A stretch of DNA of 64,000 nt. It comes from Streptomyces sp. CHD11. GTDB taxonomy: Bacteria > Actinomycetota > Actinomycetes > Streptomycetales > Streptomycetaceae. Of the stretch, positions 26,000 through 36,274 are shown piece by piece. Where the stretch lies: NCBI RefSeq assembly GCF_018638295.1, contig NZ_JABTTS010000029.1, forward strand, positions 1-64,000, written 5' to 3'. The position numbers and the translations under genes are program-made. The notes below the pieces were generated by a model. The model saw only the letters and a list, made by a program, of their open reading frames with translations, had not been told where the DNA came from and did no database searches. Positions within the stretch are counted from its first letter, which is position 1, and every line of letters begins with the position of its first letter.

Positions 26000-26135
26000 C
26001 GCGGCGGAAAACGCGTTGCGCCGGTTCCGTGCGGCGCAGTTCACTGGTATCGGCACCCCCGATCCGTGTGTTCCGGCCCGACGCCGGCAGTGCGTGCGCC
26101 CCTTCCGACCTCCCCGGCCCTCCAGGAGCCCTTGC

Positions 26136-27197
26136 GTGCAGGCAGCCGTCACCGTCACCCCTTCCCGTGTCCCGGAACTGCTGCTCGGTCTGGCGACCGT
26201 ACGGCCGGTCTTCCTCTGGGGGGCGCCCGGCATCGGAAAATCCTCCCTGGTCCGGGAGTTCTCCGAGAGCCTGGGCCTGGAGTGCGTGAGTCTGCTGGGT
26301 ACCCAGCTCGCCCCCGAGGACCTGATCGGTGTACCGCAGATCCGCGACGGCCGCTCGGTGTTCTGTCCGCCGGAGGCGATCGCCCGTGACGAGCCGTACT
26401 GCCTGTTCCTGGACGAGCTGAACGCGGCCACCCCCGATGTGCAGAAGGCGTTCTACTCGCTGATCCTGGACCGCCGGATCGGCGACTACGAGCTGCCCAA
26501 GGGCTCCATCGTCATCGGCGCCGGCAACCGCGCCACCGACAACGCGCTGGCCCGCCCGATCGCCTCCGCGCTCATCAACCGCCTCACCCACGTCCACCTC
26601 GAGGTGTCCGCCGGGGACTGGCTGGTCTGGGCGGCGAACAACGGCATCCATCCATGGATCACCGACCACCTCACCGACCGCCCCGACCACCTGTGGTCCA
26701 AGCCGCCGAAGACCGAGGAGCCCTTCTCCACGCCCCGCTCCTGGCACATGCTCTCCGACGCGCTGCACTCCTTCGGCCGCGACCTCGGCGAGGACACCCT
26801 CAAGGTCCTCGCCCACGGCACGCTCACCCCCGCCCACGCCACCGCCTTCTGCGGTTACGTCAAGATCGTCCGCAGCCGCTTCGGGATCGACGCCGTCATC
26901 AAGGGCGAGGCCCGCTGGCCGCACCGGATCGAGGACCGCGACCTGCTCTACTACCTCGCCGAGTCGTTCCGCGGACGTCTGGTCAAGGAACTCCCGGCGG
27001 CCAGGGAGCACATGTCGGCCAACGGCCGGCAGACCGCGTACCGCGCCAAGGCGCTGCTGGTGCAGCTCGCCGAGATCTCCGTCGAGGTCGCCCAGACCGT
27101 CATCGCCTCCGACGACGACGGCAACCCGGTCCTGCCGGCCTGGTTCCTCGTCGAGGCGGCCCGGGACATGCCCCGGCTGGTGGAGGCGCGCCGGTGA
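26136..27197 (+). CDS. MoxR-type AAA+ ATPase
   Basis: The 353-residue protein is a MoxR-class AAA+ ATPase: Walker A GAPGIGKSS (29-37), Walker B LFLDELNAA (near 90), sensor 1 GAGNRATDNA (near 125) and a C-terminal winged region. Such ATPases act as chaperones that load metals or remodel protein complexes together with a VWA partner. The GTG at 26136 has AGGAG eight bases upstream; the longer open frame above it overlaps the previous gene. The stop overlaps the start of the VWA gene, so the two are made together. Confidence 0.9.
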   Translation: MQAAVTVTPSRVPELLLGLATVRPVFLWGAPGIGKSSLVREFSESLGLECVSLLGTQLAPEDLIGVPQIRDGRSVFCPPEAIARDEPYCLFLDELNAATPDVQKAFYSLILDRRIGDYELPKGSIVIGAGNRATDNALARPIASALINRLTHVHLEVSAGDWLVWAANNGIHPWITDHLTDRPDHLWSKPPKTEEPFSTPRSWHMLSDALHSFGRDLGEDTLKVLAHGTLTPAHATAFCGYVKIVRSRFGIDAVIKGEARWPHRIEDRDLLYYLAESFRGRLVKELPAAREHMSANGRQTAYRAKALLVQLAEISVEVAQTVIASDDDGNPVLPAWFLVEAARDMPRLVEARR

Positions 27198-29011
27198 GCC
27201 GCGCCCACCCGAAGGGGCAGAAGAACGCGAAGGGGCGGAAGAAGCGGGACCTCGCACAGGAGGCGTTCGACGCGGGACTGCGGCTGGTGCGGGCCAACCC
27301 CGCACTGGCCGCCGTCGAGTTCGAGGTCTGCCGCCGGGAGAACTGCGAGTCCGCGCCCCGCGACGGGCTGGTGCGCGTGGACTCCGAGGCCGTCCTGCAC
27401 GCCCACCCGGACCGCATGGCCGACCCGGAGGCCTGGGCGTGGGCCCTCGCGCACGCCGTCCTCCACCTCGGCTTCGGACACGTCCCGGCCGCGAAGGGCC
27501 CCCGCGAGCAGCCCGACCACAGCGAGCTCGCCGCCCGCTGCGTCGTCGTCAACCGCTTCCTGCTCGGCTTCCCCGTCGGCAGGACCCCCGATCACCTGCC
27601 CGCCGCCTACCCGGACGGGGACGAGGAGCGGCTCGCCGCGCACTGGCGCCGGGACGGCGTCCCGGCCGTGTACGAGCGCTGCGGCACGGCGGCCGGCGAG
27701 GCGGACCTGTTCCTCCTGCCGTGGGACGGCTGGTACGGGCAGCCACCGGACCACCAGCTGGCGTTCGCCACCGCCCTCGCCCGTACCGTCTCCGCCGCGA
27801 TGGACCTGGCGGGCGGCCGCCGCGACAGCCTGGACGGCAAGCCCGTCCCCCGGCGCCCCTGGGAGCGGGCGCTCGGCTGGTTCATCTCCTCCTACCCCCT
27901 GCTCGGCGGCATCGCAGCCGGAATCACCCTGGTCGCCGACGCCGAACTCGCGCGAGCCCACAACATCTCCGTCGCCGCCGTCGACGCCGCGGCCGGGGAG
28001 ATCTACGTCAACCCGCTGCGGCGGCTGGAGGACGGGGAATGGCGGTTCGTCCTCGCCCACGAGATGCTCCACGCCGCCCTGCGCCACGGCGACCGCTGCG
28101 GCGCACGCGACCCGTACCTGTTCAACGTCGCCTGCGACTACGTCGTCAACGACTGGCTGCGGGAGATGCGGGTCGGCACCATGCCCGAGGGCCTGCTGTA
28201 CGACAAGGAGCTCGCCGGGCTGTCCGCCGAGGAGGTCTACGACCGGATCACCGCCGACCTCCGCCGCATGCGCCGGCAGGCCACGCTGCGGGGCAAGGGA
28301 CTCGGCGACATCCTCGGCGGCCCCCTCGGCCCGCCCTGCGACCCCGTCGACCTCGACGGCTTCTACCGCCGCGGCCTCGCCCAGGGCCTGGATCTGCACG
28401 ACCGGCAGGAGCGCGGCTTCCTGCCCGCCGGCCTGGTCCAGGAGATCCGCGCCCTCGACCACCCCCCGGTGCCCTGGGACGCCCGGCTGGCCCGCTGGTT
28501 CGACGAGTTCGTGCCCCGCCCCGAGCCCCTCCGCTCCTACGCGCGTCCCTCCCGCCGCCAGGCGTCCACCCCCGACATCCCCCGCGCGGGGCGCCACTTC
28601 CCGCCCGAGGAGATCGCCCGCTGCACCTTCGGCGTGGTCCTGGACACCTCCGGCTCCATGGACCGGGTCCTGCTCGGCAAGGCGCTCGGCGCCATCGCCT
28701 CCTACGCCGAGGCCCGCGACGTACCGGCCGCCCGCGTGGTGTTCTGCGACGCCGCACCGCACGACGCGGGGTACGTGCCGGTCACCGAGATCGCCGGGAG
28801 GGTGCGGGTGCACGGCCGGGGCGGCACCGTGCTCCAGCCCGGTATCGACTTCCTCCAGCGCGCCGACGACTTCCCGCCCGCCGCGCCGCTCCTGGTGATC
28901 ACCGACGGCTGGTGCGACGTGCTCCGGGTCCGGCGCGAGCACGCGTATCTGATCCCGCGCGATGTTCGGCTGCCGTTCACCGCGAGAGGGCCCGTCTTCC
29001 GGGTGAGTTGA
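27194..29011 (+). CDS. VWA protein with duplicated metallopeptidase-like module (DUF2201-like)
   Basis: The 605-residue protein has three modules. Module A (about 20-155) holds ALAHAVLHLGFGH with HAVLH at 87-91. Module B (about 235-345) holds VLAHEMLHAALRH with the zinc-peptidase-like HEMLH at 289-293. Module C (about 475-605) is a VWA domain with the MIDAS motif DTSGSMD (from D484). Modules A and B align along their length, including the following AxxxVVN..L..VG..P segments, so they are a tandem duplication in which A has lost the catalytic glutamate. It is coupled to the MoxR ATPase. Target and activity are unknown. Confidence 0.87.
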   Translation: MSRAHPKGQKNAKGRKKRDLAQEAFDAGLRLVRANPALAAVEFEVCRRENCESAPRDGLVRVDSEAVLHAHPDRMADPEAWAWALAHAVLHLGFGHVPAAKGPREQPDHSELAARCVVVNRFLLGFPVGRTPDHLPAAYPDGDEERLAAHWRRDGVPAVYERCGTAAGEADLFLLPWDGWYGQPPDHQLAFATALARTVSAAMDLAGGRRDSLDGKPVPRRPWERALGWFISSYPLLGGIAAGITLVADAELARAHNISVAAVDAAAGEIYVNPLRRLEDGEWRFVLAHEMLHAALRHGDRCGARDPYLFNVACDYVVNDWLREMRVGTMPEGLLYDKELAGLSAEEVYDRITADLRRMRRQATLRGKGLGDILGGPLGPPCDPVDLDGFYRRGLAQGLDLHDRQERGFLPAGLVQEIRALDHPPVPWDARLARWFDEFVPRPEPLRSYARPSRRQASTPDIPRAGRHFPPEEIARCTFGVVLDTSGSMDRVLLGKALGAIASYAEARDVPAARVVFCDAAPHDAGYVPVTEIAGRVRVHGRGGTVLQPGIDFLQRADDFPPAAPLLVITDGWCDVLRVRREHAYLIPRDVRLPFTARGPVFRVS

Positions 29012-29108
29012 GCCGTGATGTGATCGGATGGGGGAGGGTGCACCGGTGATCCGGGCGCCCGGACCGAGCACCGGCGGACACAGCCGGACATGTACGAAAG
29101 GATGGGTC

Positions 29109-29537
29109 ATGGCAGCCACGCGCTCCGCACACACCGTTTGGGAAGGCAGTCTCTTCAAGGGCAGCGGGGTCGTCGCCTTCGACTCCTCCGGCGCCATCGC
29201 CGAGCAGCCGGTGACCTGGGTGTCGCGTGCCGAGGAGGCGAACGGGAAGACCAGCCCGGAGGAGCTGATCGCCGCAGCGCACTCCAGCTGCTTCTCCATG
29301 GCCCTGTCCAACGGTCTCGACAAGGCCGGCACCCCGCCGACCAAGCTGACCACCTCCGCCGACGTCACGTTCGTGCCCGGTGAGGGCATCACCGGCATCC
29401 ACCTCACCGTCGAGGGCACGGTCCCGGGCCTCGACGAGGCCGGTTTCACCGCCGCGGCCGAGGACGCCAAGGTGAACTGCCCGGTCAGCCAGGCGCTCAA
29501 GGGCACGAACATCACCCTGACGGCGAAGCTCGCCTGA
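29109..29537 (+). CDS. osmC: OsmC/Ohr-family peroxidase
   Basis: The 142-residue protein has the OsmC fold with both redox cysteines: C61 in AAHSSCFSMAL and the second in KVNCPVSQAL. It detoxifies organic hydroperoxides with thiol reductants in the cytosol. HTVWEGSLFKGSG at the start and LTTSADVTFVPGEG in the middle are typical. The ATG has an AAAGGA site eight bases upstream. It stands alone and ends at a clear hairpin. Confidence 0.92.
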   Translation: MAATRSAHTVWEGSLFKGSGVVAFDSSGAIAEQPVTWVSRAEEANGKTSPEELIAAAHSSCFSMALSNGLDKAGTPPTKLTTSADVTFVPGEGITGIHLTVEGTVPGLDEAGFTAAAEDAKVNCPVSQALKGTNITLTAKLA

Positions 29538-29558
29538 CCCGCTCGCCGCGTCGAGCCA

Positions 29559-29590
29559 CCGCAGGCCGCTCCGTCCGGGGCGGCCTGCGG
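29559..29590 (+). terminator. Hairpin after osmC
   Basis: CCGCAGGCCGC at 29559-29569 pairs perfectly with 29580-29590 around a 10-base loop, 21 bases after the osmC stop. Confidence 0.8.
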
Positions 29591-29614
29591 CACATCCCCC
29601 GGGAGCAGGCCACC

Positions 29615-30358
29615 ATGACGTCACGCCCCGCTGTCTCCGCCCATCGCGGCGGTTCCGAGCGCGCCGCGCCGGCGACGTGGGAGGCCTACGAGGACGCGCT
29701 CGCCTCCGGTGCGGAGTACGTCGAGTTCGACGTCCGGCGCACGGCGGACGGCGTCTTCGTCGTCCACCACGACGCCCGGGTACGGCGCACCGGACCGCCG
29801 CTGTCCACGCTCACCCACGCCGAGCTGAACGAGCGCGCGGGATACCCCGTGCCCGTCGTGGACGAGGTCATGGAGCTGATCGCGGGGAAGCTCGTCGCGC
29901 ACCTGGACCTGAAGGAGACCGGACACGAGCGGGAGCTGACCGACCGCGCGGTCGCCCTGCTCGGCGAGGACGGCTTCGTCGCCACCACCCTCGAGGACCG
30001 CTCCGTCGCCGCCGTCACCGCCCTCCGCCCGCGTGTGCGCGCCGTCCTGTCTCTCGGCCGGGACGGGGCTGACATCGCACGGCGCGGTCTGGTGGCCACC
30101 CGGGTCAGCGAACTGCTCCCGATGCGCCGGGTCCGCGCCTGCGGCGCCCACGGGGTGGCGGTGCACCAGCGTCTGGCCCGCGCCACCGTGCTGCGCGAGG
30201 CGGCGCGTAACAGACTGTTCACCATGGTGTGGACGGTGAACGAGGACGCGGCCCTGCGGGGTTTCCTCACGGACCCGCGCGTGGACGTGCTGATCACGGA
30301 CCGTCCCCGACGCGCCGTGGAACTGCGGGAGCGCAGGGACACCCACACCCCTCGTTGA
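29615..30358 (+). CDS. Glycerophosphodiester phosphodiesterase
   Basis: The 247-residue protein is a GDPD-family TIM barrel: HRG at 10-12, VEFDVRRTADG with E37 and D39, VVHHDA with H52, and HLDLKE near 95. It cleaves glycerophosphodiesters to glycerol-3-phosphate and an alcohol. No signal peptide is present, so it is cytosolic. Its stop codon overlaps a TTGACA at 30355-30360, so the downstream dnaK promoter region starts inside it. Confidence 0.9.
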   Translation: MTSRPAVSAHRGGSERAAPATWEAYEDALASGAEYVEFDVRRTADGVFVVHHDARVRRTGPPLSTLTHAELNERAGYPVPVVDEVMELIAGKLVAHLDLKETGHERELTDRAVALLGEDGFVATTLEDRSVAAVTALRPRVRAVLSLGRDGADIARRGLVATRVSELLPMRRVRACGAHGVAVHQRLARATVLREAARNRLFTMVWTVNEDAALRGFLTDPRVDVLITDRPRRAVELRERRDTHTPR

Positions 30359-30376
30359 CAATCACCCATTCAAACC

Positions 30377-30397
30377 ATTGACAACAGGGCGCTCAAG
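30377..30397 (+). promoter_or_regulatory. HAIR-like HspR operator overlapping a promoter
   Basis: ATTGACA (30377-30383), seven bases, then GCTCAAG (30391-30397) matches the HAIR consensus CTTGAGT-N7-ACTCAAG in spacing and ten of fourteen bases. The left half contains a perfect -35 TTGACA (30378-30383); the -10 would lie near 30401 but matches poorly. It lies 50 bases before the dnaK start, so HspR repression and heat-shock release are likely. Confidence 0.6.
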
Positions 30398-30446
30398 TTT
30401 TGTGCTGGAAGTCGGGAGAGGTGCCCTCACGCGGAAGGGGACAGCG

Positions 30447-32321
<1,875 letters not shown>

Positions 32322-32722
32322 CTCCGCGCCTGCGGTCCGCCGCGGCTCCGGTCAGCCGTCCTACGGCTGCGGCCCGCCGTGGGCGCTGCCAGGGAGCACC
32401 CCGGCCCGGCGCCGTCCTTCGCCCTCACCGGCCCGCTGCCGTCCTCCGGCGGCGCGGCTACCGCCCTCCGCGGGCCGTCTGCCGCAGGGCGATGGAGGTC
32501 CGGCCCCCCCCCGCTCGGGCGAAGCCGCCCCGGGGTACCTCCCAGGCCCTTCGGGCACTGGGGGAGGCACGACTGCCCGCGGCCGCGGCGGGTGCGGCAG
32601 GCCGGCGGAAGGGGCGGGACGGCAGCCGGAGCGGTCCGCAGCAGCCGGCCGGAGGAGGGGCGGCACGGGGCGGACTCGCGCGGTCCGGGTGAGCGCGGAC
32701 CCCCTTGGCCGGCGGGTGCCGG
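32322..32722. other. Gene-less 400-base region
   Basis: No credible gene is seen. A 7-bp hairpin (CAGCCGT/ACGGCTG, 32353-32369) may end dnaK transcription. An imperfect inverted repeat at 32537-32566 (CCTCCCAG, inner GGCCCTTCGGGC, then CTGGGGGAGG) resembles intergenic repeats frequent in Streptomyces genomes. Confidence 0.6.
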
Positions 32723-33592
32723 TCAGTAGTGTTCGCGGCACTTCCGCAGGAGTTGCTCCGTGCGGTGTGTCGAGGCCGCCCGCGCCGTCATATGGTCCAG
32801 CACCTCCAGGTGCACGGACACCTCCCGCCGGGAATCCAGATACAGCGCGCCCGTCAGGTACTCGGTGAACACCATGTCCGGCAGCTCCGGCTCGGCGAAG
32901 CGGAACAGCGAGAACGGCGCGTACGTCCCCGGATGCGGCCCGTCGGCGAACTCGGCGACCTGCAACGTGATCCGGTCCCGCGCGGAGTAGTCGAGCAGCT
33001 TGTCGAGCTGGTCGCGCATCACCCGTCCGTCGACGCTCACGGGACGCCGCAGCACCGTTTCCTCCATCAGCACCCACAGGTGCGGTGGATCGGAGCGCTC
33101 CAGCAGCCGCTGGCGCTCCATGCGCAGGGACACATGCCGCTCGACCGCGTCCCGCCCCGCGTTGCCGATGGTCCCGGCCTCCAGGACGGCGCGGGCGTAG
33201 TCCTCCGTCTGCAGCAGCCCCGGCACGAAGTGCGGCTCGTAGGAGCGGATGATCCGGGCGGCGCCCTCCAGGCTCACGTACAGGCTGAACCACTCGGGCA
33301 GCACATCGTGGTACCGCTGCCACCAGCCCGGCCGGTTCGCCTCCTCGGCGAGCTCCACGAACGCCTCGGACTCGCCGTCGGCCACCCCGTACGCGGTCAG
33401 CAGCAGCTGGACGTAGGGGATCTTCAGCGCGACCTCGGCCATCTCCATCCGCCGCACGGTCGCCGGCGCCACCCGCAGGATCCGGGCAGCCTCCTCACGC
33501 GAGAGACCTGCGGCCTCCCGCAGCTCGTACAGCCGCCTTCCCAGAACCACCTGGCCCACGGTCGGTGCGGCCCGCCGCTCACTCAACGCCAC
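32723..33592 (-). CDS. Helix-turn-helix regulator with DUF5753
   Basis: The 289-residue protein has an XRE-type helix-turn-helix at residues 15-70 (LYELREAAGLSREEAARIL and VAPATVRRMEMAEVALKIP) and a DUF5753 domain from about 100 (YEPHFVPGLLQTEDYARAVL through YLDSRREVSVHLEVLDHMTA). In Streptomyces such regulators usually pair with a small DUF397 gene, but none is found within 400 bases downstream. The GTG start is inferred from the family start. It is a pleiotropic, BldB-neighbour-like type with unknown targets. Confidence 0.88.
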   Translation of the reverse strand: MALSERRAAPTVGQVVLGRRLYELREAAGLSREEAARILRVAPATVRRMEMAEVALKIPYVQLLLTAYGVADGESEAFVELAEEANRPGWWQRYHDVLPEWFSLYVSLEGAARIIRSYEPHFVPGLLQTEDYARAVLEAGTIGNAGRDAVERHVSLRMERQRLLERSDPPHLWVLMEETVLRRPVSVDGRVMRDQLDKLLDYSARDRITLQVAEFADGPHPGTYAPFSLFRFAEPELPDMVFTEYLTGALYLDSRREVSVHLEVLDHMTARAASTHRTEQLLRKCREHY

Positions 33593-33833
33593 GCCTCCCC
33601 AACGCGCCCGGGCATGGGCTCAGTCTGTCATGTTCCTCCGACACTCTCACGAGCGACGGTGATCCGCTCTGTTTCCCTGCTCCCCACGGCCCTTACCCGG
33701 CAGGTAATCGACCCCGGCCGGCCCCCACGGGACCGTGGACGCACCGGGTCCCGGGCCGGCGCACTCCGGTCCGGGACCCGGCATCCCACCCGTACCCGCC
33801 ACCGCGACCGAACCCGACGGAGGGTGATTCATC

Positions 33834-34259
33834 ATGTCCGCGACCCCGCTTGCCGCGCTCGCCCGGACGGTGGAACCGCAGCTGATGCTGCACCGTTTCC
33901 TGGCCCTCGACGCGGCGGTGACGGGCGCCAACGCGCTCGCCTGCCTCGCCCTCTCCGGCCCGCTGGGCCGCTTCCTCGGCGTCGGCTCCGCCCTGCTCCT
34001 GGGGCTCGGCGCGTTCCTCGCCGTGTACGCGGCGGGTGTGGGTCTGCTGGCCGCCCGGCCGCACCCGCCGGCGGCCGGCGTACGCGTCGTCGTCGAGGTC
34101 AACCTCGCCTGGGCGGCGGTGAGTCTCGGCGCGCTCGCGCTGTGGCTCACCCCCACCGCGGCGGGCGCCGTGTGGACGGTCCTCCAGGCGCTCGTCGTGG
34201 CCGCCTTCGCCGTGCTCCAGCACCTGGCGCTGTGGCAGCGTCAGCTCAACCAGGTCTGA
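33834..34259 (+). CDS. Four-span integral membrane protein
   Basis: The 141-residue protein has four predicted transmembrane segments (ALACLALSGPLGRFLGVGSA; LGLGAFLAVYAAGVGLLAA; AWAAVSLGALALWLTP; WTVLQALVVAAFAVLQHLAL) joined by short loops. Its layout resembles small actinobacterial membrane proteins of unknown function. It starts at an ATG with GGAGGGTG upstream. It converges on the regulator gene and overlaps its 3' end by 19 bases. Confidence 0.75.
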   Translation: MSATPLAALARTVEPQLMLHRFLALDAAVTGANALACLALSGPLGRFLGVGSALLLGLGAFLAVYAAGVGLLAARPHPPAAGVRVVVEVNLAWAAVSLGALALWLTPTAAGAVWTVLQALVVAAFAVLQHLALWQRQLNQV

Positions 34260-35068
34260 AGGTACTTGGCGGTCGCCGGGTCGGCCGGGAGCAGTGTCTC
34301 CACTGCCAGCTCGGCGACGGTCACGTCCATCGGTGTGTTGAAGGTCGAGATCGACGACACGAAGGACAGCCGCCGCCCTTCGTGCTCGATGACCATCGGC
34401 AGCGCGAAGTACGCCACCGGCTCCGGCGGTTCTTCCGGGTGCCGCCTGCCGGTGTCCGGCACCGGGTACGCCGCGACCTCCTCGTACAGGGCCCGCAGCG
34501 GCTCGGAACGGCGCAGCGCGATGTGCCGCCCCATCTGCTCCAGCAGATGTCCGCGCCACTCGCGCAGGTTCAGGATCCGCGGCGCCAGCCCCTGCGGGTG
34601 CAGGGTGAGCCGCACCGCGTTCAGCGGCGGGGTCAGAAGCGACTCCGGCATTCCGTCGAACAGCGTCATCACCCCCCGGTTCGCCGCCACGACGTCGTAC
34701 ACCGCGTCCACCACCAGCGCCGGATACGGCTCGAAGCCGCCGATCAGCCGCTCGATGCCGTCCCGCAGCGCGTCCAGCGCCGGATCGTCCAGCGGGGTGT
34801 GCGGGAACCGGGGCGCGTAACCGGCGGCCAGCAGCAGCGCGTTGCGCTCGCGCATCGGGACGTCCAGCCGCTCGGCCAGCCGCAGCACCATCTCCTCGCT
34901 GGGCCGGGAGCGGCCGGTCTCGATGAAGCTGATGTGCCGGGCGGAGGAGTCGGCGCGCAGGGCCAGCTCCAGCTGGCTGACCCGCCGCTGCTCCCGCCAG
35001 GACCGCAGCAGCGGGCCCACGCCCCCGGCGGCGGAGGAGGCGGCGGCTCGGGAGGGGACAGTGGTCAT
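34241..35068 (-). CDS. MmyB-like helix-turn-helix transcriptional regulator
   Basis: The 275-residue protein has an N-terminal helix-turn-helix (LLRSWREQRRVSQLELALRA, RHISFIETGRSRPSEEMVLR; residues 18-70) and the C-terminal ligand-binding MmyB domain (PYPALVVDAVYDVVAANRGV; LREWRGHLLEQMGRHIALR). MmyB-type regulators often sense fatty acids or CoA esters. No good ribosome site precedes the ATG at 35068, which hints at a leaderless mRNA. It is divergent from the pterin dehydratase gene. Confidence 0.9.
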   Translation of the reverse strand: MTTVPSRAAASSAAGGVGPLLRSWREQRRVSQLELALRADSSARHISFIETGRSRPSEEMVLRLAERLDVPMRERNALLLAAGYAPRFPHTPLDDPALDALRDGIERLIGGFEPYPALVVDAVYDVVAANRGVMTLFDGMPESLLTPPLNAVRLTLHPQGLAPRILNLREWRGHLLEQMGRHIALRRSEPLRALYEEVAAYPVPDTGRRHPEEPPEPVAYFALPMVIEHEGRRLSFVSSISTFNTPMDVTVAELAVETLLPADPATAKYLQTWLS

Positions 35069-35195
35069 GGAAGGACCGTAGTCGAGAAGCGGCCGTACCG
35101 GAGAGCCCGTGACCAGGGCTCCGAGGGCTCTCCTGTGGCAGCCTGGAAGTCCGGCGGGAGAGCCGGATCCCCCACCCGGTGAAGGAGCGCGGCCC

Positions 35196-35501
35196 ATGCC
35201 CGTCGAACCGCTGTCGCAGAAGGAGATCGAGGACCGGCTGGCCGGACTGCCGGGCTGGTCGCTCGACGGGGACCGCCTCACCCGCTCCTACCGGCTCGGC
35301 TCGCACTTCGCGGCGACGGCGATGGTCGTCCACATCGCCCGGGTGCAGGAGGAACTGGACCACCACTCCGACCTCACCCTCGGCTACGACACCGTGTCCC
35401 TGTCCGTCCACACCCACAGCGCGGGCGGCGCCGTCACCGACAAGGACATCGAGCTCGCCCGCAGGGTGGAGGACCTGGCAGCCGGTCACGGTGCACACTG
35501 A
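35196..35501 (+). CDS. 4a-hydroxytetrahydrobiopterin dehydratase (PCD/DCoH)
   Basis: The 101-residue protein is a pterin-4a-carbinolamine dehydratase. It shows GWSLDGDRLTRSYRL, the catalytic histidines H46, H56 and H57 in VVHIARVQEELDHH and the THSAGGAVTDKD motif (T73, H74). It recycles pterin cofactor of aromatic amino acid hydroxylases and also occurs with molybdopterin proteins. No hydroxylase gene is nearby. A methyltransferase gene starts only five bases after the stop. Confidence 0.92.
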   Translation: MPVEPLSQKEIEDRLAGLPGWSLDGDRLTRSYRLGSHFAATAMVVHIARVQEELDHHSDLTLGYDTVSLSVHTHSAGGAVTDKDIELARRVEDLAAGHGAH

Positions 35502-35506
35502 GGCGT

Positions 35507-36274
35507 GTGCTCGACTACGACGAGGAAGCGGAGCGGTACGACGCCCTGCGCGGCGGTGAGCCCCGGGCGGCGGCCGCCGCCGAGGCCGTACTGAGCCTCG
35601 TGCCCGGGGGTGCGCGGGACCTGCTGGACGTGGCCTGCGGCACCGGGATCGTGACCCGGAGGCTGTCCGCGGCCCGCACCGGTCTGCGGGTGACGGGGGT
35701 GGACCTGGCCCCGTCGATGACCCGGATGGCGGCATCCCGGCTGCCGGGCGCCGTGGTCCGCGCGGACAGCCGCCGGCTGCCGTTCGGCGACGCCCGGTTC
35801 GACGCCGTCGTCAGCGTGTGGCTGCTGCACCTCATGTCCCGCCCCGAGGACGTACGGACGGTCGTCGGCGAGTGTGCCCGCGTCCTGCGGCCCGGCGGGG
35901 TCTACGTCACCACCGTCCACAAGGGTGCCTCGCACAACGTCGGCAGTGACATCGACGCGGTCCTCGCGGCCCGCCCGCCCAGCCCGGTGCCCGACGCCCC
36001 CGCCGAGGTGACGGCCTGGTCCGCCGGGCACGGACTGCTCCCCGCCGGACAGGCCCGCTTCCGGGGCCACGGCCAGGGCCGCAGCCCCCGCCGCACCATC
36101 GCGGACCTGCGCCGCGGCTGGTTCGTCACCCTCCCCCCGGGAGGACCGCTCGCCGAGGACTTCGCCGCCCGCCTGGCCGCACTCCCCGACCAGGACCGCC
36201 CCCGCCCCGACCCCGGGTTCACCCTCCGGGCCTACCGCAAGCCAGGTCCCGCCGGCCCGGTGCTCATGCCCTGA
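35507..36274 (+). CDS. Class I SAM-dependent methyltransferase
   Basis: The 255-residue protein has the UbiE-like pattern: LLDVACGTGIVTRRL (near 40), GVDLAPSMTRMA (near 64), LPFGDARFDAVVSVWLLHLM and VLRPGGVYVTTVH. The GTG start follows the upstream stop by five bases, so both genes share a transcript. The substrate is unknown. It converges on the peptidase gene and overlaps its end by 11 bases. Confidence 0.86.
   Translation: MLDYDEEAERYDALRGGEPRAAAAAEAVLSLVPGGARDLLDVACGTGIVTRRLSAARTGLRVTGVDLAPSMTRMAASRLPGAVVRADSRRLPFGDARFDAVVSVWLLHLMSRPEDVRTVVGECARVLRPGGVYVTTVHKGASHNVGSDIDAVLAARPPSPVPDAPAEVTAWSAGHGLLPAGQARFRGHGQGRSPRRTIADLRRGWFVTLPPGGPLAEDFAARLAALPDQDRPRPDPGFTLRAYRKPGPAGPVLMP

Noticed and set aside
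32723..33592. DUF397 partner gene for the DUF5753 regulator
   Set aside because: No matching small frame is found on either strand in the 400 bases downstream.
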